Shown in pieces: positions 25,301 to 37,300 of a stretch of DNA of 64,000 bases. The notes beneath the pieces are model-generated. The model was not told the DNA's origin and searched no databases. It saw only the letters and a program-made list of their open reading frames with translations. This DNA is from Triatoma infestans (lineage: Eukaryota > Arthropoda > Insecta > Hemiptera > Reduviidae). Both the position numbers and the translations under genes were made by a program. Location of the stretch: assembly GCA_011037195.1 (NCBI GenBank), contig JAAEAF010000661.1, positions 165,944 through 229,943 of the forward strand, in the 5' to 3' direction. How positions within the stretch are numbered: the stretch's first letter is position 1; every line of letters begins with the position of its first letter.

Positions 25301-28300
25301 CTTACAGACTCACACCATAAACGCAGTACAATCTGCCAATCAAACTAACACAAACGAAATCGCTCTATTTCAACAAGAACTTCTCAACAAATTAACGCAT
25401 CTTTCTTCTCAACAACAACAACAAGTTCTACATGCCCTCACTCCTTTTTATGACGCTTTCACACACGACAACAATTTTCAAACAAAATTTTCTGGAGTCA
25501 CTCACCACATTGACACAAAAAATCATGCCCCTGTGTCCAGCCGCCCCTATAAGATAGCACACTCCGAGGCTCCCATCCTCAAGGCCCTCATACAAGACAA
25601 TCTTGATAGAGGTATAATAGAGGAAAGTAAATCCAACTGGGCTCACCCCGTCATACTCATTAAGAAAAAACACGCTGACCACACTAAAGTTGATGTTACA
25701 GACATTACACAGCTCCGAAAACAATACAGGTATGTGGTTGATCTTCGCAAACTAAATGCCATCACCACTTCCGAAATTTACCCGCTCCCGGATATACAGC
25801 ATATCCTATCCACACTGAATGCCACCCGTTTCTATACCACCTTAGACATCAGTGGTGCCTTCCACGGCATCCTCCTTGACGAAGCATCTAAAGAAAAGAC
25901 TTCCTTCGTCACTAATTTCGGAACCTATCAATTCAAGGTTCTTCCCTTCGGTTTAAAGAACGCCAGCAGCGCTTATCAGCGTTTAATGGACAAAATTATG
26001 TCCGGATATACTGGTGACATCTGCCACACCTTCATAGACGATATACTCGTCTTCCATGGGAAAACCTTCAACGAACACCTCCATGCATTATTAAAAGTAA
26101 TGAAGCGTCTCCAGGCTGGTAACTTGTGTATAGACTTGGGTAAATGTCAATTTTTTAAAGACAGCTGTAAATATCTGGGTTATGTAATTAGTTCTAACGG
26201 AATAAGACCCGACGAAGAAAAATTAAAATCGGTTAAGAATTATCCAGTACCTCGTAAATTAAAAGACGTCAGAGCATTTTTGGGTTTCATAGGTTTCTAT
26301 AGGAAATTTATCCCCAAATTTTCTGAGCTTGCCAAGCCACTCACAGACCTTACAAGAAAGGTGTAAATTTTCAGTGGACACAAGAGCGTCAAGACGCTTT
26401 TCAAGCTCTCAAATCCACCTTAATATCTCCACCAGTTCTAGCCTATCCAAATTACGACCATGAATTCATCCTTACTACGGATGCAAGTAATATAGGTATT
26501 TCCGCAATTCTAAGCCAAAATATTAATGGCGATGAAAGGCCCATAGCGTTTGCTTCACGTGTGCTTAATGAAGCAGAATCCAAATACTGTACTACCGAAC
26601 GTGAATTGTTAGCCATCGTCTTTGGGTGTAAAACCTATAGATATATCTTGTATGGCTACAGATTTAAGGTAGTTACAGACCACGCAGCCCTCCAATGGCT
26701 CAAAAACATCAAAGATAGCCACAATAAGCTCTTCCGTTGGAGCATGAAACTGGCAGAATTTGATTTTTATATTGAGCATCGTTCCGGCAAGAATATTGCA
26801 CATGCGGACGCACTTAGTCGATACATAGGCTGCATTCAAGCCGAAACCGATGAATACTATCCAACGATAGACCTCCTGGAAGTCCTAGAACTTCAAAGTA
26901 ATGACGCTGAATGTCAGAAGTTACTTCAAACACCCCACTATTCCTTAGACCAACAGGGTTTAATAGTGCATACTGTTGACAATTGCACGCTAGTGCCTAA
27001 CTCTATGCGTGATACCATCACTCAGAAGCCTATATTGTCTACCATTGCCAGTCACTTCTTCATCAGCAACACTCTCACTCGCCAAGCAGTGTTCGCCTAT
27101 CATCCTACCACCACAGCAACGCTCACCCACTCACGCAGCGTTTGCTCCAGAAGAAGATGACTGCAGCCTACAACACACAGCCACTTTGCAGAGGCTACAC
27201 ACACGCCTCTCACCTTACCAGAGGATAACCTTCAAGCCTCTACAACTATAGATCACCTCCCAAATTTTTCGTGCCGAAAAATTTCTCCGGGAGGGGGGAT
27301 AATGTGATGGATGCAAGAAACTTGAAATAATATTAAATTTTAAATAAATCTAAATTATCAAAATATGTTGCGAAGGACCAGCCAGGTAATACGAATACCG
27401 TTACTAGGAATGTCCAAGAACCTTTATGGCTTTGTTCTGACCCCTTCTACTAACAAGGGAGGCACTAAACGGACAAAGAGAAGAGATATTTTAAGACAGA
27501 CTCGTTCTAGCTACCAAAGTGAAAACATCAGAGCCATATCAAATTTTAAGAATTATTCCAATTAATTTATAAGCATATTGTTGTTAACTTAATTTCTCTT
27601 AGAGAATATATCTTTTGAAAAACAGTGCGACTTCCTTATTATTGCTAACACTTCATTCTCTTTTAAAATTACTAACTTATAAGCCCTTTTCACTAAAACG
27701 CTCGTGCTACACACTACCACTACTACAAATACAACTCCACACCCATACATTACATCCCTAAGAAAAAGAGCCCTGGTTACGATTTAATAACTTCAAATAT
27801 TATTCGTCAACTTCCCCGCAAGGCCATCGTATATCTAACTGCTCTCTACAATGCAATATTTAGAACTACATACTTTCCTATCCTTTGGAAATTTGCTTCC
27901 GTGCGCATGATTCTTAAACCAAACAAACCTACACATCTCCCAAGCTCTTACCGACCCATAAGCCTGCTACCTATTCTAGGCGAAAAGATACTTCTTTTAC
28001 GCCTTCAACCATTACTAGACTCTCTCCAAATTATCCCTCACCACCAGTTTGGATTCCGTAGTGGACACTCCACCATTCAACAAGCTCATCGCGTTGTAGA
28101 TGTCATCACTACTTCCCACGAGCGGAAGCAATACTGCGCTGGTGTATTCTTGGACGTGTCAAGGGCGTGTGATTGTGTATGGCACGAAGGCTTGTTATGG
28201 AAGCTCAAAGGCATTTTACCCCATACTTACTATCTCATTCTCAAATCATATTTAACAGACCGCTTCTTTCAAGTTACTCAAGAATCATCTACCTCACCGG

Positions 28301-31300
28301 TTTATCCTATTCTTGCTGGCGTGCCACAAGGCAGTATCCTGGCCCCTATACTTTATTCAATTTACACTGCTGATATCCCCACACATCCCAATACGACCAT
28401 CTTTACTTATGCCGATGATACAGCAATCCTTTCACCTCACAAAGATCCTGTAATTTCCAAACGTATTCTTCAATGTCATCTTCAATTATTAGAAACTTGG
28501 CTAACCAAATGGAAAATAAAAATCAACACGAACAAATCTAAATTTATAGTATTCACTCTAAATAAAAAAGTAATCTCTCCAGTCAATCTCTACAATACTC
28601 TTATACCACCTGCAGACCATGTTCGTTATCTGGGACTTTACTTAGACAAACGTCTGACTTGGAACCCCCATACTAGACTCAAACGAACTTCCTTTAACCA
28701 ACGTTTCAGACTTCTCTGCCGGTTTCTTGACAAACGCTCTAAACTGACTCTACAAAATAAAAGACGACTTTATACCGCTCACCTCGCACCAATTTGGAAT
28801 TACGGACTGGAACTTTATGGGACTGCAAAGAGAAATAATCTCAACAGACTCCAAACTCTCCAATCCAAGATCCTACGACGTATCGTCGATGCTCCTTTTT
28901 ACGTCTCAAACAAAACAATCCATACTGACTTTAAGATTCCATTTATTCATACCCTAGCAAAATCCAGATATCTCAAATTCCATGGTAATCTATCCCTCCA
29001 TCCTAATCCTCTAGTTCACGCTCTCTCTTCAAATTCACTTCCGGTAACCCTCCAAGACGACTGAAGCGTTGTTGGCCCCGCGACCTCGGGCATCTAATGA
29101 TAGTTATCACTGGATAACTTATCATTCACACCAATCACGCCTCTTTTATATGTACATTGATCATTTTTACTTGTTACATGCAGAGCATGTAGTTGTCAAA
29201 TTCTAAATAAAAAGATTAAAAAAAAAAGAATTCGTTGCAAAAAATATGTGGTTCAATATGAAATAAGAATAATGGTTTCTAAATCTCTTAATTCTGCAGC
29301 TTAAACAATAATTGAATCACATATTTACATATTCACATGTTTCGAATCCTTGAAAAAAATTAAGTAAGTGGTGTATGTTCTATCTGGCCCCACCACCAGG
29401 ACAAATAGGTTAAAATTATCACCCACTAATATACATTCTTTTTGTTTTTCAGATATTTTGTTCACACACACATTCACATATACAGACCATTCCATAAAAA
29501 CAATTTTTTCGTACTCAGGGGACCTCAAAACATGTATTTCCGGTGAAAACCTCAATTGCGAAAATTTGACACGAACGCAATACTTCATCTTAATAAGGAG
29601 TAAGAGAGAGTAGGTAATAAATAATTCTTCTTCTACATACAATTCTCAAATAATTAATGGTGAGAAGCCGTTAGATTCTTGTTTTTCATGTTGTTGTTCT
29701 ATTCAAGTTTGAATACATGATAAAATTGTATATAATTATAAAGAACAAGATTGTATAACCTGGCCTAATGAAACCTTAGCTTAATGAAGGTGGAACATGT
29801 AGTAACATGATTAAGAAAAGATGTGCACACTTACTATACGTAACCAATTTCCAAATTACCTAGGATAAATGAACTTGTTGTACTGATAAACAAATACAAG
29901 CCATGTTTTGGTATGTTTAGAAAATTGTGGATACAACCTGTTTAATTAATCTCTTAATTACTTTTGTTTACGACACATAACGCTGTCTTCCTTGGTTAAT
30001 TATTTTCTAGTTTTACCCATAGAGTGCAGCTATATTGTTGTTTTGAGTTTTATTCTAAATTTCTCCTTTAATGATGGTAATAGCAAAGTTGTAGCAATTC
30101 ACTTTCTAAGAATTTGGACTAATAATATTTTACTAGCTTGATAAAAAAATCTGGCACTAAATACCAGAAAATGTGATTATACTGGGACAGTTGACCGCAA
30201 CGGGGTATCTGTTGTATGCAGTTACTTGGGGAGTAGCGACCCCACGGGTTACTTACTCCATGCACTTCCTCAGAACAGTCCACAATACATTTAAACTAAA
30301 AGGACAAACACAGTTCACAAACTGAGGGTCTCTGTCTCTAGTTAAATGGCATAAGCCAAGGTGAAGGAAGAAATTAACTCAGTGTTAGCGCGCTGGTTTA
30401 GCAATGCGGAGGTTCCGCGTTCGAATCTAGCGAACTGCCCTTAGATTTTCTCTTCCTAGGAGCCTCACAGCTCACTGTCCGGAGATAGAGAGTGTTGTCT
30501 ATAGCTAGAGAACATTGCTTGGAGGCCGGTAGTGCACTGAGAAGGTTTCGGCGAAAGGGGCACAATAGATCTGTCAGATATTTTGCTATTTAAAATCACA
30601 CACAACTTGACATACTTTTCAACTCATCATACGTCTTTTGCTGTTTGTAATTATTACAAAAAATTTCTAATTGAGTTTTACTTTTTGTAATTGCTGTTGG
30701 TGGAAGTATTATAATCGTGTCAAATTTTCAAGACCGAGTTTTCACCGGAAATGCATGAATTAGAACTAAATAATTTGCTGGAATTCCAAGTTTGAAGGAA
30801 ACCCATTGATCGGAAGTGAGTTTTTACTCGAACAGTTTTTTCCGGTTTTCTACTCTTTTCTTCATAAAAACACCAACACATTTGCATTAAACTTGTTATA
30901 CTAATTGATGTCACTTTTGTTTGAAACTTTTATCCATGATTAAAGGAAGGAAGGAAGTGGGGAGGTTTTGTGGTTGATACACACACACAGGCTATTTTCT
31001 AAAAACGACATTTTTTATTCAAGGAACCTCAAAGCATGTATTTCCGGTAGAAATTCAATTTCTAAAGATTGTCACGATCGCAATAGTTGCTGTAAAAAGT
31101 GGAAAAAAAAAATGATTTATTAGTTCTACTGAATCATTTTTATTGTGTAAATACTTAGTAAATATATAAATATATAAAATAAATCTTTCAAGTGTAAATA
31201 TATTTTAGAAAGCCGGGAATTATAATTCTGTCTGTAAATACAGCTTTTAGTTGATCTAACAAAAAACTGTTATTTGGTAATAGTGTAAACAAACCATATT

Positions 31301-34300
31301 TTGACACTTAGTATGTGAGCAGAGTGGGATTGGTTGTTTGCTGAAGAATTTCTTACCTATACAGAAAAATAAATAGAAAATAAATCAACAGTGATAATAT
31401 ACATGATGAATGATCGATCGATTTTCTTTTTTTTTTAAGTGAGAAAAATGATTTATCTAATTGAGAGAATTGTATGTATGTATATGTTTGTATGTATGTG
31501 TATAAACCATGTGCCAATCACCACATTCTTCTTCATTCGCTCGAAAATTATCGTTAAAATTCGTTCTATGGCAACAAACATTTTGATACGAAACAGTTAC
31601 ACAACTTTCTCTAACACAGAAATTCGCACAGTTCTTGAAATCATACAAACAGAGAATTTTTACTGAACTTTTTAGCCTTAGAATTTTGCAAGTAAATTAG
31701 GAAATCGGTTAGGCCGCGTATTAGATAGGGAAGTAGTACCTGCGGGACGGTGGCAAAACCAGCTGAATATTATAAGTTATATAGTAAAAGAAAATTTTAG
31801 AAATGAACTAATGAATACACAGTACGGGAGCAGATTTTAATGTTCATTACCATTAAAGATTATTATGGATTTGACTGTCTGATTGATAAAGGGGGACGAG
31901 CCCTCGTTCCACTGCGACCTTCACAATCCTCTATGGTTACAGCACATGATTCAGCTTTCCCCTTTTAATCAGGCCTAGCAAAGCTGAAAGCGGTGCTCCA
32001 GCCATGAAGCTCATGGCTTCGGGATTGCTTTAATATTATTATTTGTCAGTGGGGAGAGACCAAACCCTACGCTATCCAAAGCCCCACTGACCCATATAAC
32101 CATCCCAATAAAAACAGCAACAAACCGGGTCTAGAACAAATATCCAGACCCGGGTCTAATCCATCTAAGATTCACCGCAGCCCGAACAAATCGGACAATA
32201 ACCTTAAGGAGAAATAGCCTAAGCTCTTCCACAGACATCCTGTTCCAACCAAAGGTCCTGAACCTAATTTCCTCACAACCCAGGCAATCTGTCAAAGATG
32301 GTTGGATGTTTCTCGTCTGTCTCACAGAGTCTACAAAATGGATCCGGCATAAGCCCCATTATGTAGAGATGTCTCCTTAAACCACAATGTCCAATAAGGG
32401 ACCCAACCAGATGCCTGAATGAGGTCTGTGAAAGACACAGCAACGTCTCACTAAGGGCCCTGGCCGGACCCCCGAGCATTTTGGACTGCCGACAAACAAC
32501 TGTGCTCATCCATAAGGAGGAATGCTGTGAAGCTGTTCGGCATTGCTTGTTTCTAGTTGAAGAAACCTTGTCCTCATCAGGCCGACAAACTCACAGAAGA
32601 TGTGTACCGGAGTTTCTTCCTCGGCCTTGAAGAATCGACAAAGCGCATTGCCTGCAAGTAGTAGTTGGTACATGGCCTATTCAGCCTATTAAGCCCCGTT
32701 AAAGTCCCACTTATATCCCTTCGGCTCTGGTTCAGTAGGTCCGTGGTGAGTTTAGGCAAATGTCTCTTAATAAAGTATTTAGCCAGCCTCTGTCCTCTGT
32801 ATGGATTTAAATAGTGTTTTCAATTTGAATCACAGACCTATCTGATACTATTGTTACCTGCTCGCTATTAATTTGAATGAAGATAAAGATGTTTTTTCGT
32901 GTACAATTGCGAAGTGTGTCCAGTGCTATAATTTACCCCGCAAAAAATATTTAGGAAATGTTAAATTAGATAAAAAGAAAAACAAGCGATTGAATTTTTA
33001 AAGCGGGAGACACTGTAATCGTTTGGTTTCCTTTATTAAATGTATATTAGATCACAGTAAATATTCAGTTTCAAAATTTAATTACCACTAATGAAGGTTA
33101 CAGGACTGGATAAATTAGGTTTTCATTATGCTGTTCTTTCCTTTTTTATCGCATTTCCTTGAATAGCATACAGTGTAGTTCCTTATTTCATTACGATTGG
33201 TATTTTGTAGAAAGTAGAGTGTAGAATATCAACTTTATAAAACAAAATAAGTAAAGTCAGTATAATCTCCTGGCAGACGGAATTTCCATGCCAGTATTGT
33301 GGATAGTATTATATTATATTTTATTTAAAACACATTTATCTATCCAACTATCTATCTCTACAAGTGAATATAAGAGTTGGGATTATACATGGGTGTTTTC
33401 TAAGAATTGCCTGAATAGTGACTACGTCATACAATACAACGCCTCTATCAGCCACCAACTTATTACGGCCCTTCAACATTTAAGCCGTATTCAAAGATTC
33501 CCTCCCCAGAGCCCCCTTAAAATGAATTATATTTTTTTTATTAAAGTGTTAGGTTTATGCATCTGTAATTAGATTTCAAGATCAAAGAGAATTTTGGTCA
33601 TCGACTAGTTTCGGGCCTATCATCACAGAATATCTTGATAAACAGACATGATATAGGGAATGTGATAAACAATGTTAATGAATAGTGTATCAATAAGTGT
33701 AGTCCATAACGACCATCATTAAGTTGAAGTCTACTATCTACACGAATTTGATAGCTTACTCTGACTACGGATTAAAATCCGAACCCGGTCAACAATAACA
33801 TATGCATGCTACGGCGGATAAAATCCCAGATAAATTCTTTTAATTAGAGTAAGAGAAAGTGTTTCAAACCAGTCTTTTTTTTTCAAGAGGCACTATAATT
33901 TTAAAAACCAAAATTACAATGATCTTAAGAATGAAAGAACATGTCAACATGTCCATGACATGTGTTATCATACTGTTAATCAAGACACTCTGATGATTGG
34001 CAAATTGCCCATAACCGGTCGATGACCACAAAATGATATAGGCTATCGCAGAAAAAAAAAAATCTGATGTTAACGTCACAGCTTCTACAGAGCAATCTGA
34101 AAATCATTTATCCCAAAGAAATAAGTTTCTAAAGAAAAAGTTAACCAAAGTGGCAGCTGTGTTTATATCTGTATGTTTAAAGAAAATGAAAACGAAAAGA
34201 AAACTATGTCAAGTTTCAACAAAAGAAAAAAAAAGCTGGATCCATTTTCGAGAAAATCGCGAAAAACTATCATCGTATTTCCAGTTGATGGATTTTGAGC

Positions 34301-37300
34301 GAAAACTTTATGTGGGACATGTGTTGTTGATAGGTTGCTTAAGATTTCTCGCTTTTTGAGACATTTTGTTCATGCACTTAGACATACCATTCGTTAATAA
34401 CATTATCTTCTTATTCAGAAAGCTCGATACGCAGTTACACTCTGCTTCCTCTTACAGAAGGTTCAACAAAAAAATCCTATAAAGTCACATTTCCTGTTGA
34501 CGGATTTTGGACGAATAATCATCATGTCGAAAGCTCCTGGAGATTATTATCTCTGAATGAAGGCAATCTGATTAGCTTTTGATAATAACAATGAAGTTAT
34601 CATTGTTATTACAAATTTTAAATTACAACCAAGTTATTTTCGCGACCAGTTAATTATCAAATCCACTAGGCCTGCCTCCATTGCTTCATTACAAGCAAGA
34701 GCGTCAAGATATGTATTGCCAGACTGTACGTGTTCAGTGTACTACAGTTATGTAGGTCCTTTGGAAAAAGTGTGCACGTCAAAGGTAAAGAAAAACAAGA
34801 AATAGAAAAACGAAGCACGTGACTATAAGAGGACAAATACCTCCAGGGAAATCTCTCCTCTCCGTCACTCCCGCTCTCTTCATCCAAACACTTCACATGT
34901 TTTCTTTTCATTTATTGCGAGTGGTTGTACAAAGTTCTTTTCGTGTATTTTTATTTATTTTGTTTTCTCTTTTATATAAGTCTCAACGAAAACGAATACG
35001 TGAGAATTGGTTATGATATGTGTATAGTGTGTGGTATGTTGCAGACGTTGGGTTTTCTTCTGCTAATTCCACATCACAATTGTATATATATCAAAATTCC
35101 TCTGTGATCACATTCCCATTTCTCCTTCATTCACATTCAGAATCTATATAGCGATCTTATACAACGATAAAGCATCGTATAATCCTGAAAGATGAAGGGT
35201 AGATAAAGAATGGTGGAAAACCCTTAAAATTGATTTGAGAAACCAACCAAAATATATGGTGATGGCATTAATGCAAATCTCCAAATAAAGTTGTTGTGGA
35301 CTGCAAGTCCTCAAAATACAAATAAAACCTTTCCTTAAGTTCTGTCCTGTGACACGCGATCAGTCCCTCCAAAAATAGATTAATAAAAATGAGGAGCAAG
35401 GCAACAATGCTTTGCACTGGAGCATCCTTCCTGGATTAAATCAGGCCGATAGGTTCAATAATACTTTGAAAAATAACTGAAGTACATCAGCCCGAACAAA
35501 AGTATGCCGCATATGCAATCTAGTATGCAGAGCAATGTAGATCAGGGAGGCACTGAAGAAGCTAGAACTGGATGATTTTGTAGCTTACAGCTACAACATT
35601 CTGATAAACTGCAGTGCTTTCTTTGAGAAAAGATTTTTTTGAAGCTCGAGATATTCCGAGCATCACTGTAGGATATATCCTCCCAAATGCCTATAGTATG
35701 GAAATTTTTATGATTCTAGGGGAATAGTAGCGTTAAGCTTTCATCTAAAGTGCCACTTCAGAATAACGTATGGTTCTACTACCTCTATGATATTAATATA
35801 CATTTGAAATATTGCTGGAATGCCAAATTTGTAGAAATACAAATGGAATTGCTATATTGTAGAATAGGTTTTTGGAATTTTCTTTCGAAAAAGGCTATAA
35901 CGATTTCCTTTAAACTTAGAATCCTAACTGCACAGACCTATCACAAACCATATCACTTTTATTTGGAACATTTTTCTGAAAAACTTGTTTTCCTGTGGAT
36001 TCTGAGGAATCAAGAGATGTTAAAATTCAAATGTGTTTGTTCAATATTATTGGCGCTCTGTACAGTGCAATCCGTTATCTATCTGCCACTGTTGGTAGAT
36101 TGGCACTTGCCCTCCACCCACTACCTCTCTGTATTTATCTTACGACATATGAGCAAAATTTGAAATGTAAAGAAAATTTGTGGAGTGAGAGAAAGTCGTG
36201 TGGGGGATTCACACCACAGTTTTTACTCTAGGTTTACAAGATTGTTCTTGCTGAGAAGTTTAGAGAATCGTTCAAGCGATTGAGGATCTTCCAATTATAA
36301 ATAGTGACTGACTTTCGATACATGTTCCCTATTCAACAAATAGTATCACAAATTACAAACTAAATACCTCGACATAATAATAGTTTACTAGCATTATAAT
36401 TACACTTGGTTAGGTTAGTTTAATAATTCCTTTTGGTCTTGGATTAGTAATGGTTGTTAAATAATATATCCTTGCCTGTATACTTACAGGTAGATATCCT
36501 TACCTTATATATGGTACATTAGGATTTAGCTGGTTACAGTTTGGTTGGTAAATCTCTAGACTAATATAACCACATCTTGTACAGATTAACTAAATAGTCA
36601 TACACCGTAGACTAGCTTTATTGCACACTAGCTCTGCTGTTGTGATCTTAATACCAGTGCTACATCTCCACTAACGATATCTATATGCTCCAAGTATTAC
36701 TATTAAAATAATTATACTAAGTAAAGGGTAAAGTTTGTTACAAGTTTACAACTAAATGTGCTTAGTACTGTTTAGAAATTCAGCCAATCTTTGAATGCTG
36801 AACATTAAAATTAAAAAAAAAAATCTGCTGTGTAGCGCTCATACGACTTTTCCTTATTGTAGAGAAACACTTCATTGAAATAAACAATACAAGTGGTGCT
36901 GGCCAACTATATTGGCTTGCTCGAACATAGCGTACATAATCAGTCAAAGATATTAACTTAAACCTCAAAAGAGGGCACAATATAAAAGTAACTACAGATC
37001 CTCCACTTAACATTAGGAAATTGTCAGCATTAAATAACATAAAAAGTAGTATATGTAACCCAATAAAATTAATAACAAATTTAGCGTCAAGGTGAAAAAA
37101 TATTATGACAAAAATGTGTAAGTCAAAATATAGATAATTTGAATAAATATAAACACAAACATTAAAAAAAAACAGTAAAATAAAAATAAGACAAATAGTC
37201 TTGGTCATTAGTTAAGGTAAGAGATTATGCTGGTAAGAGCTAAGCACCGTATATGTGATGGTGGACTATGCCCAAAGAGTCGATTATGATCAACTCCGCA

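Larger units (their letters stand above)
22551..27754 (+). mobile_element. Ty3/gypsy LTR retrotransposon, young, integrase-deleted
   Basis: Two LTRs (22551-23003 and 27303-27754), both TGTGATGG...CATTACA, differ by about four substitutions and one 1-bp indel by eye. A TGGTGCC primer-binding site follows the 5' LTR and a GGGAGGGGGG polypurine tract precedes the 3' LTR. The interior has gag, protease, RT and RNase H but only about 470 bp after RNase H, too little for an integrase. Flanks share a 3-bp TCC duplication. Removing the element plus one TCC restores the Jockey reading frame (NLPKKKSPG). Confidence 0.92.
19460..29225 (+). mobile_element. Full-length Jockey-clade LINE, split by a gypsy element
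   Basis: Bounded by a 13-bp target-site duplication, AAGAATTCGTTGC, at 19447-19459 and 29226-29238, with an A-rich 3' tail just before the second copy. Subtracting the nested LTR element (22551-27754) leaves about 4.56 kb: 5' leader, ORF1, ORF2 and 3' UTR, the normal size for Jockey-type non-LTR elements. ORF1 and ORF2 overlap at TAATG (21199-21203). It also carries small frameshifts, so it is inactive. Confidence 0.9.

Noticed and set aside
26561..27160. Separate RNase H gene starting at ATG 26561
   Set aside because: The upstream in-frame sequence from 26357 continues the RT connection domain, so it is the rest of pol after a frameshift, not a new gene.
32045..32100. Hairpin GTCAGTGGGG...CCCCACTGAC as a terminator or ncRNA
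   Set aside because: It is the 3' terminal hairpin of the LINE fragment; no evidence for an independent RNA.
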